Below, piece by piece: positions 44,564-51,345 of a stretch of 51,345 nt of DNA. Position 1 is the stretch's first letter. Each line of letters opens with the position of its first letter. The stretch is taken from contig JAYVPW010000147.1 in the NCBI GenBank assembly GCA_043777315.1, positions 1-51,345 of the forward strand, given 5' to 3'. Position numbers and translations under genes: made by a program. The notes below the pieces were generated by a model. That model saw only the letters and a program-made list of their open reading frames with translations, did not search any database and was not told where the DNA came from. The stretch is from CAIURC01 sp043777315. GTDB lineage: Bacteria; Verrucomicrobiota; Verrucomicrobiia; Chthoniobacterales; Chthoniobacteraceae.

Positions 44564-45703
44564 GTGACCACGAACGTCTGGGACCTTCCGGGCCCCGCGA
44601 ATTTCGTCCGGCGCGTCACCGGCGCTTTTCGCGACGGACGCAGCGCCTGCGTTCAGTTTCCGCGCCATGCCCCGGGCGGATTCCCGGAAGCCCTTCGTTC
44701 CGAATACAACCGCGAACTGTTTTTCGAAGTCTCGCCACTTCACTGTGGTCCGGCGGATCGCCGCCGTCCGGTCGATTTGCTGTTCGAAGAATTCGCCCGC
44801 GATGCGCCCGCGGGTGCGATCCGGGACGTGCGGACGTTGACCTTGCAGTCCGCATTCTGCGGGCGCCTGATTTTTCTCGAGTCGATCGCCGCGGAGGATT
44901 GGAAAGCCTGGAGACAATTCCTGGTCGAATACGAGCAGGTCTGCCGCAACGTGGACCGGCTGCATCGGACCCTGTTTTTCGCGAGCCTGGACGGGGAGAC
45001 GGCCACGCCGCCGCTGGTCGAGGACGTCTGCCAAGCCGTCTTTCGCTGGAGCGATACGCTCGACGCACTCGACATGACGCTATTCGCCGCGAGCCAGTTG
45101 GCAGCGAAATCGCTCCCGGCGCTGGAGCGTCAACTCTACCTCTCGCTCCTCGCTGAACTCTCCGGCTGGGACACCGAAGCCTGTTCACTCCTGGCCTCGC
45201 AGACACTGGAGACGCTGCTCTCGCCGTCGGTTTTTCTGCGTCGCCTCGCAAGCCAGCGCGGCTGGAGCGCGTCAGCACCGACAGAGTCCTGGTGGGAGCT
45301 CGGGATCGAAAATTCCGTCAACGGCTTCGCGGAGCGGCACTCGGCGTTCATCGCTCTGTGTGGAGATGAACGGGAGCTCGACCGCCGAATCTGGCGCGCC
45401 CAGTTGCGCGTGCTTTTCCCAGCGATCGAGGAGCTGCGGCTCGCGCTCCTGCCGCAATTGCGACGCTTTCTCCGATTTCCGGTCCAGACACCATTCGGTA
45501 TCGTGCGGGAAATTGAAGATTTGGAAATCGGCCAACTCGCCCACCAATTGCTCGGGGCTCGAAACCTCGACCGCCAGACCCGCGAGATCATTCTCCTGCT
45601 CAAAGATTTGCGCCACGCGCTCGCGCATCTCGAGCCCGTTCGAGATCCCGCCCGGCTGCGGCGCCTTTTCCAAGCTCACGAACAGCGGCGGCGCGACGGT
45701 TGA
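44564..45703 (+). CDS. HEPN-like protein, component 2 of the candidate system
   Basis: A 379-residue protein starting at GTG 44564 (VTTNVWDLPGPANFVRRV). The N-terminal half (GRSACVQFPRHAPGGFPEAL) looks like a nucleotide-binding fold without a P-loop. The C-terminus carries KDLRHALAHLEPV; R350-H-A-L-A-H355 matches the R-[N/H/D]-x-x-x-H motif of HEPN RNases, placed as usual at the end of a helix after a preceding long helix (RQTREIILLLKDL). HEPN proteins cleave RNA in many toxin-antitoxin and abortive-infection systems. Its gene follows the giant NTPase by 8 bases, so they are almost certainly one operon. The HEPN assignment rests on this motif and its context; the overall family is unrecognised. 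Confidence 0.65.
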   Translation: MTTNVWDLPGPANFVRRVTGAFRDGRSACVQFPRHAPGGFPEALRSEYNRELFFEVSPLHCGPADRRRPVDLLFEEFARDAPAGAIRDVRTLTLQSAFCGRLIFLESIAAEDWKAWRQFLVEYEQVCRNVDRLHRTLFFASLDGETATPPLVEDVCQAVFRWSDTLDALDMTLFAASQLAAKSLPALERQLYLSLLAELSGWDTEACSLLASQTLETLLSPSVFLRRLASQRGWSASAPTESWWELGIENSVNGFAERHSAFIALCGDERELDRRIWRAQLRVLFPAIEELRLALLPQLRRFLRFPVQTPFGIVREIEDLEIGQLAHQLLGARNLDRQTREIILLLKDLRHALAHLEPVRDPARLRRLFQAHEQRRRDG

Positions 45704-45869
45704 AGTTCCGCGCGTCAGCCGAATTAGCGGACCCAACCGTCAGAGAAGCACACTCTGTTGCGGTGACGGCCTCGGAACTCCACCACATCTTGTGCTTGCC
45801 GACCCGCTCCAGGTTTCCTACGTTCCGCGCCGATCTGCCCGGATTCGTTGATCCAATCCCTTAAAACCC

Positions 45870-48800
45870 ATGTATCTCCAATCGCTCGAACTCTTTGGTT
45901 TCAAGTCTTTTGCCCCGAAGACGAAGATGGAATTTCATCGCGGGGTAACGGCGGTCGTGGGGCCGAATGGGTGCGGGAAATCCAATGTGCTGGATGCGAT
46001 GCGCTGGGTGCTGGGGGAGCAGTCGGCGAAGGCTTTGCGGGGCGGGGAGATGAGCGATGTGATCTTTTCGGGGACGGATTCGCGGGCGGCGGTGGGAATG
46101 GCGGAGGTGTCGATGACCTTTGCGGAATGCGAGGAACATCTCGGGCTGGACTGGCACGAGGTGACGATCACGCGGCGGGTTTTCCGCGACGGCGGCTCGG
46201 AATATTTGCTGAACAAGACGCCGTGCCGGCTGAAGGATATTCATCAGCTTTTCATGGATACGGGGATCGGGCGGTCGGCGTATTCGATCATGGAGCAGGG
46301 CAAGATCGACCTGATCCTGTCGTCGCGCCCAGAGGATCGGCGGGCGATTTTCGAGGAGGCCGCGGGGATTACCAAATACAAGTCGCAGAAGAAGGAGGCG
46401 CTGCGGAAGCTGGAGGCGACGGATGCGAATTTATTGCGGCTGACGGACATCATCAAGGAGGTGAAGCGGCAGATCGGTTCGCTGCAGCGGCAGGCGGGGA
46501 AGGCGAAGCGGTATCAGGCGCTGGTCGGCGATTTGAAGTTGATGGAGACGCATTCGGCGAAGCGGCAGCTCGATGATTTGGAGGAGCAGCAGGCGGCGGC
46601 GAAGGCGGAACTGGCGCGTCTCGCGGACGAGCAGCAGGAGTGCGAGCAGGTGATCGAGCGGCGCGAGGCGGAGGTGGCGGCGCGGCGCGGGGAGCTGGAG
46701 GAAATGGAGGCGCAACTGAACGCGGCGCGGCAGGTGGTGAACGATTTGCGGTCGCGCATCGGGAATCACGAGAACCGGATCATCTTCAATGAGGAGCGGT
46801 CGCAGGAATTCAGCGGGCTGGTCGAGCGGTATCGCGCGGATGTGGCGGGCGCGGAGGAGAAATTGCGGATCGCTGAGACGCAGTTGCGCGACACGGATGC
46901 CGAGCTGGCGCAGATCACGACGATGCTCGCGGGGGAGCTGCGCGTGCTGGAGGAAAAGCAGGCGGCGACCGCGGCGCTGGTGCAGCAGCGGCAGGAAAGC
47001 GAGCGGTCGATCTCCGGGATGACGAGCGATGCGGGCAAGATCGAGAGCCGGGTCAGCGGGCTGCGCGGGCAGATCGCGATGGCGACGCAGCAACGCGATG
47101 GGGCGGAGGCGCGGCTCGGGATTTTGTCGAGCGAACTGGAGCAACTGGAGTTCGGATTCGCGCGCGTGAACGAGCAGCAGGGCGCGGCGCAGGCGGAGCT
47201 GGAGCGCGCGCAAATCGATCTCGCGCGCGCTTCGGCGCAGCTCACGGAGGCCGAGCAGCAGGTGCGCGAGGGGCAGTCGGCGCTCGCCGGGGTGGAGCAG
47301 GAATTGCGGACGACGCAGCGGCTTTTGTCCGACAAAGAATCGAAGCTCGACGTGCTGCGACAGCTCAACGAGGGCGGCGAGGGTTTCTCGGAGGGGACGC
47401 AGGCGATCCTGCGCGGGCTGGACAATCCGGAGTTTTTCAAGCCGGCGATTTTGGGCGCGGTGGCGCAGTTCATCGACGTGCCGGCGGAATACGTGCTGGC
47501 CGTCGAAGCCGCGCTGGGAGCCAATCTTCAGACGATCGTGATGAAGGATACGATGGTCGCGGAGGCGGTGATCAAGACGCTGACGGCGAAGAAAATGGGC
47601 AAGGCGTCGCTGGCGCTGCGGGAGTTCGAGAAGGTCTTCGCGCATGTCGAGGACAAGGAAATGGTGCTGCCAGCGGGCGCGATCGATTGGCTCATCAACA
47701 AGGTCAAGCCCGCGCCGGAATTGCGGCGGCTGATCGAGCGGCTGGTCAATCACACGGTGCTCGTGCCGGACTTGGAAACGGCGATCCGGCTCTTTCCGCA
47801 GAGCGGTTCGCTCATCGTCACGCTCGCCGGCGAGGTGCTGACGCGCGACGGAATCCTGCACGGCGGCGCGACGAGCGAGGCGCAGAATTCGGTGCTCCAG
47901 CGGAAGAATCAAATCGCCGCGCTCGAGGCGGAAGCGCACGAAATCCGCGGCGTGTTGCAGGCGATCACGACGCGGCGCGACGCGTTGGTTTTCGACATCG
48001 AGGAAGCGCAGGCGCGGCTCGATGAAGCGCGCGGCGAGAAGCAAAACGGCACGCTCGCGGTTTCGACTTTGCGCGGACAGCTCGGGGTGCTGGAGCGGGA
48101 ATTGCGCGACACGGAACGCAAGCAGCAGACGCTCGACGGCGAGCGCGTTGGGTCCGAAGTGCGGCAGCGCGAGGCAGCGGCGCGGGTCGAAGGATTCGAG
48201 GCGGAAGTGCTGGAAAATTTGCAGCAGCTCGATGAGCTCCAGGTGCGCCGGAGCGAGGCGCAGAGCCAGTTGGAAGGTCTGCGCGCCCGCGAAAGTGAAG
48301 TTGGGGCGGAGCTGAACGAATTGCGGATCAAAGTCGCGACGGAGCGGCAGCGGCACACTTCGCTGCATCATCAGCGCACGCCGCTGGAGGCGCGATTGGC
48401 GGAGCTGAACGAGCTGATCGAGCAGCGTCAGCGCGACATCGAAGGCTACGCGCAACGCGCCGAAGCGATGCTCGCGGAGAACGCGGAGATCGAGGCGAAC
48501 CTCGAAAATTTGCGCGGCCAGGTCGGTGAATCCGAGAGCGCCGTGAGCACGCTCGTCGAGCAGCGGAGCGCGATGGCGGCGGGTGTCGAGGAGATGAATA
48601 ATGAGCTGCGCCAACTGCGGCATCAGCTCAACGACGCGCACAACCAGCGCAGCCGCGTGGAGGTGAAGCAGAGCCAGCTCGAGATGAAAATCACCGCGCT
48701 GACCGAGCACATTCACAAGCGCTACCAGCTCGAGCTGCGCGACTTTCAGCGCGACCTGCACGCGCTCCGCGTGGCGGTGCGCGACCAGCTCGCGGGCGCG

Positions 48801-49712
48801 CAACGCAAGGCGCTGCTCGACGTGGAGGGCACAGCGTCGTCGGCGCCAAGTCGCTCCGCGGACGACGAAGAATCCGCAGACGCTCCCCTCGGCACCGACA
48901 GCGCGGTGCCCTCCACGGATTCCTTCGCGATCGATTGGGAGCGCATCGAGGCGATGGTCCGCGAGATCGATCAGCGCATCGACTCGATGGGTCCGGTGAA
49001 CCTCGACGCGATCCAGGAATACGACGAACTCGAGGAGCGCTACACCTTCCTCGAAAAGCAAAACACCGACCTGACGAACTCGAAAGCCGAGCTGATCGAC
49101 GTGATCGCGAAGATCAACAACACGACGAAAGTGCTCTTCGCCGAGACCTTCGAAAAGATCCGGGTGAACTTCTCGGAGATGTTCGTGGAGCTCTTCGGCG
49201 GCGGAAAAGCAAACCTGCTTTTGACCGACGAAAGCGACCCGCTGGAGAGCGGCATCGACATCATCGCGAAGCCGCCCGGCAAGCAGCTCCAGTCGATCAC
49301 GCTGCTCTCCGGCGGCGAGCGGACGATGACCGCCGTCGCGCTCCTGTTCTCGATCTACATGGTGAAGCCGTCGCCGTTTTGCGTGCTCGACGAGATGGAC
49401 GCGCCGCTCGACGAGTCGAACATCAACCGCTTCATCAAGATCCTCGACCGCTTCGTCGGGCAGTCGCAATTCATCGTCATCTCGCATCACAAACGGACCA
49501 TCGCCCGCGCCGATGCGCTCTACGGCGTGACGATGGAAGAGCACGGCGTCTCCCGCCTCGTCGGCGTGAAATTCTCGCGTCGCGAAGATTCGCACGAAGG
49601 CAACGACGTGCTCGGGACCGCCAATCCCGACGCGGTGCCGAGCGTCGCGGAGACCTTCGGAAAACGTGGCGATCTGCACAGCGAAACACTCGCCGGAAGC
49701 GAGTCGGCGTAG
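45870..49712 (+). CDS. smc: Chromosome segregation protein SMC
   Basis: A 1,280-residue protein. The N-terminal ATPase half has GPNGCGKSN (Walker A, residues 31-39) and the Q-loop region MRWVLGEQSAKALRGG. Two long coiled coils flank a hinge (about residues 505-670; GAVAQFIDVPAEYVLAVEAA). The C-terminal half has the signature LLSGGERTMTAVALLF (about 1145) and Walker B FCVLDEMDAPLDE. A Ser/Asp-rich insertion (about 985-1015) lies before EAMVREIDQRIDSMGPVNLD. SMC with ScpA/ScpB compacts and segregates the chromosome; scpA and scpB are not here. The 166-base gap upstream (45704-45869) shows no further gene. Confidence 0.97.
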   Translation: MYLQSLELFGFKSFAPKTKMEFHRGVTAVVGPNGCGKSNVLDAMRWVLGEQSAKALRGGEMSDVIFSGTDSRAAVGMAEVSMTFAECEEHLGLDWHEVTITRRVFRDGGSEYLLNKTPCRLKDIHQLFMDTGIGRSAYSIMEQGKIDLILSSRPEDRRAIFEEAAGITKYKSQKKEALRKLEATDANLLRLTDIIKEVKRQIGSLQRQAGKAKRYQALVGDLKLMETHSAKRQLDDLEEQQAAAKAELARLADEQQECEQVIERREAEVAARRGELEEMEAQLNAARQVVNDLRSRIGNHENRIIFNEERSQEFSGLVERYRADVAGAEEKLRIAETQLRDTDAELAQITTMLAGELRVLEEKQAATAALVQQRQESERSISGMTSDAGKIESRVSGLRGQIAMATQQRDGAEARLGILSSELEQLEFGFARVNEQQGAAQAELERAQIDLARASAQLTEAEQQVREGQSALAGVEQELRTTQRLLSDKESKLDVLRQLNEGGEGFSEGTQAILRGLDNPEFFKPAILGAVAQFIDVPAEYVLAVEAALGANLQTIVMKDTMVAEAVIKTLTAKKMGKASLALREFEKVFAHVEDKEMVLPAGAIDWLINKVKPAPELRRLIERLVNHTVLVPDLETAIRLFPQSGSLIVTLAGEVLTRDGILHGGATSEAQNSVLQRKNQIAALEAEAHEIRGVLQAITTRRDALVFDIEEAQARLDEARGEKQNGTLAVSTLRGQLGVLERELRDTERKQQTLDGERVGSEVRQREAAARVEGFEAEVLENLQQLDELQVRRSEAQSQLEGLRARESEVGAELNELRIKVATERQRHTSLHHQRTPLEARLAELNELIEQRQRDIEGYAQRAEAMLAENAEIEANLENLRGQVGESESAVSTLVEQRSAMAAGVEEMNNELRQLRHQLNDAHNQRSRVEVKQSQLEMKITALTEHIHKRYQLELRDFQRDLHALRVAVRDQLAGAQRKALLDVEGTASSAPSRSADDEESADAPLGTDSAVPSTDSFAIDWERIEAMVREIDQRIDSMGPVNLDAIQEYDELEERYTFLEKQNTDLTNSKAELIDVIAKINNTTKVLFAETFEKIRVNFSEMFVELFGGGKANLLLTDESDPLESGIDIIAKPPGKQLQSITLLSGGERTMTAVALLFSIYMVKPSPFCVLDEMDAPLDESNINRFIKILDRFVGQSQFIVISHHKRTIARADALYGVTMEEHGVSRLVGVKFSRREDSHEGNDVLGTANPDAVPSVAETFGKRGDLHSETLAGSESA

Positions 49713-49811
49713 GCAGTCGCTAGCAGAAACGTCGCTTTCCGCCCTTCTACCGGCAACTTCGCAGCTTGCGTCGTGAGGCGCTTCCACCGCGAGGTCGTCA
49801 CTTACCGATTC

Positions 49812-51097
49812 ATGGCCGTTCCCATGACCAAAGACAGTTTCCTCGAACTCCTGGCCGTCTTGGGCTTCACCAGTCAAGCGGGGCTGCTGACCAAGGCCAT
49901 CGGTGCCGCGCGTCTTTCGGTCGATACAAGAAACGAGGTGCTCGTGTATCCCGAGGATCAGGGCCTCGTCGTCAACGAACGCCAGACCTGCAACTTCTCC
50001 GCGCCGGAAAACTTCGTCGTTTTCGAGTGCGTCCATCGGTTGCTCGAGAAAGGTTACGCACCCCGGCACATTGAACTGGAGCCCAAGTGGAAACTCGGCC
50101 ACGGCGCGAGTGGTGGGCGGGCGGATGTTCTCATCCGGGACAACGCCGACAAATCTCTCCTCATCATCGAGTGCAAGACCGCTGGCCGTGAGTATGACCG
50201 CGCGTGGCGCAGCACCCTGCAGGATGGCGACCAGCTTTTTGGCTACGTCGAGCAGGAGCGTTCCACGCAGTTCCTCTGCCTCTACGCCTCTCATTTTGAA
50301 AACGGCACGGTTCACTACCGCAGCCACGTCATCGCCCATCGCGACAACGAAAAATATCTCGCGGCCAATCCGCTTTTCAAAAGCTTCACTTCGGCGGCGG
50401 AGCGCAAAGAGCGGTTCACCGTCTGGCGCGACACTTACAAATTCGACTTCATCCCGGCGGGCATTTTCGAGCCGAACATCCAGCCCTACCACATCGGCAA
50501 AGACAAATGCTCGCTCGCCGATCTCCACCCCATCTCCGCGTCCGACCAGCAGAAGAAATACCACGAGTTCGCCACCATCCTCCGCCAGCACAACGTCTCC
50601 GGCGCGAGAACGCTTTCGACAAGCTGGTCAATCTCTTCCTCTGCAAGCTCGTGGATGAAACCGAGAACCCGGACGACCTGAAATTCTATAGGAAAGGCGT
50701 CGCCTACGACACGCACTTCGAACTGCTCGACCGGCTCCAGCAGCTCTACCAGAAAGGCATGGGCAAGTTCCTCGGCGAAGACATCACCTACATCGCCGAG
50801 AGCGATGTCAGCAATGCGCTGCGCTTCATCCGCCAGAATCCCGACGCCACCCAGCGCGCCGTCTGGAACCTTTTCATCCAGCAGAAATTTTTCACGAACA
50901 ACGATTTCTCCCTCATCGATGTTCACAACGAAAAGCTCTTTTACCAGAACGCCGAGGTGCTCCTGAAAATCCTGCAAATGTGGCAGGACATCCGCCTCAT
51001 CGTCGACCATCAGCACAATCAGTTTCTCGGCGACATGTTCGAGGGCTTCCTCGATCAGGGCGTGAAGCAGAGCGAAGGGCAATACTTCACGCCCAAA
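49812..51097 (+). pseudogene. Broken HsdR_N-type nuclease / N-6 DNA methylase
   Basis: Read from ATG 49812 (49824 is equally possible). The first frame has a PD-(D/E)xK-type nuclease N-terminus: GGRADVLIRDNADKSLLIIE followed by CKTAGREYDRAW (about residues 105-140). At about 50601-50605 a single base is missing from a ggccgcg-like site, and the protein continues in another frame (ENAFDKLVNLFLCKLVDETE, QGVKQSEGQYFTP). The latter is the start of the methylase domain of type I/IIG-like enzymes. The rest is cut off by a mobile element at about 51097. It would have been a single-chain restriction-modification protein. A sequencing error could explain the frameshift but not the truncation. Confidence 0.85.
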
Positions 51098-51345
51098 GCT
51101 CGCCCCGGATTCAGATCGTGTAGCCTGTCCTTGGCTTCCCGTATGGCATCAGTGCTGGATTGAAATAGACGAGTGTCATCGCGTTGAACGAAGTAGTTTT
51201 TACGACAGCCGTCTTACCGGAATCCCCTTTGAGCCATAAAGGAGGCAATGAAGCGTTATCGCAAGACCGAACGGGGCGGCGGATTGTTCTCCGCCATCGA
51301 GCACGAGCAGGCCGTGGCCGCCAAGACCACCGGCATCCTCAAGCT
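51097..51345 (+). mobile_element. Insertion element (left part; runs off the window)
   Basis: The methylase reading frame stops matching its family abruptly after GQYFTPK, at about 51097. From there the sequence has different composition. It contains a strong ribosome-binding site (ggagg at 51241) in front of a transposase start. The terminal inverted repeat cannot be confirmed because only one end is visible. Confidence 0.6.
51248..51345 (+). CDS. Transposase-like protein, N-terminal fragment
   Basis: ATG 51248 follows ggagg at 51241-51245 (3-base spacer) and reads MKRYRKTERGGGLFSAIEHE then QAVAAKTTGILKL to the window edge. The opening resembles the N-termini of IS-encoded DDE transposases of PVC bacteria that I have seen, but 32 residues do not allow assignment to an IS family. 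The ribosome-binding site is much stronger than those of the neighbouring genes, in line with foreign origin. Confidence 0.5.
   Translation, partial: MKRYRKTERGGGLFSAIEHEQAVAAKTTGILK

Noticed and set aside
46431..50591. 1,386-codon open frame on the minus strand opposite smc
   Set aside because: It is antisense to an unmistakable SMC protein and rich in Arg/Leu/Gln repeats that mirror the coiled coil.

Overview
The window looks like a chromosomal piece of a high-GC bacterium of the PVC superphylum, most likely Verrucomicrobiota. I infer this from gene families typical of that group: a secreted cytochrome c/DUF1549/DUF1553 protein, a PVC-type membrane-bound dehydrogenase with fused cytochrome c and discoidin-like domains, a giant Calx-beta protein that opens with a LEPR-xLL-like motif (LEPLESRIAP), and a fused amino-sugar kinase/MurNAc-6-P etherase. 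No rRNA or other species marker is present, so a finer placement is not possible.

Layout. 1-18.3 kb holds the truncated DUF1549/DUF1553 gene, xseA, a C39-like peptidase, a CDF metal transporter, pyrF, tRNA-Arg(TCT), a SWIM-SNF2 helicase, a ParA ATPase, the rpsO-pnp pair, a small patch of unrecognised and perhaps frameshifted genes (14.0-15.0 kb), an NTF2-like protein and the large dehydrogenase/cytochrome. 18.4-24.7 kb holds tRNA-Gly(TCC) and one 2,030-residue surface protein. 24.8-29.9 kb holds a DUF374 acyltransferase, ubiX and a membrane-anchored protein, all with overlapping ATGA junctions, then a ParD/ParE-like pair, xylB, a glyoxalase I and a BrnT/BrnA-like pair. 30.3-38.0 kb holds the kinase-MurQ fusion, a VanZ-like protein, ligA, a YycJ-like MBL hydrolase, a HEAT-like membrane protein and a secreted trypsin-like protease. 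38.1-51.3 kb is the most accessory-looking part: a decayed multicopper oxidase, a two-gene NTPase plus HEPN-like module, smc, and a nuclease-methylase gene broken by a frameshift and then by a mobile element that runs off the window.

Most exciting candidate: the pair at 38523-45703. A 2,010-residue protein carries one P-loop ATPase domain late in the chain. Eight bases downstream lies a 379-residue protein whose C-terminus carries an R-H-A-L-A-H hexad matching the HEPN RNase signature (R-[N/H/D]-x-x-x-H). A large NTPase sensor with a HEPN effector is a common plan in anti-phage systems, and a broken restriction-modification gene lies nearby. I do not recognise the pair as a named system, and the defence role is inference.

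A second theme is the spacers. Nearly every gap of more than 100 bases holds a different inverted-repeat or short tandem-repeat element, often touching start or stop codons. One heptamer tandem array even lies inside the coding linker of the kinase-MurQ fusion.
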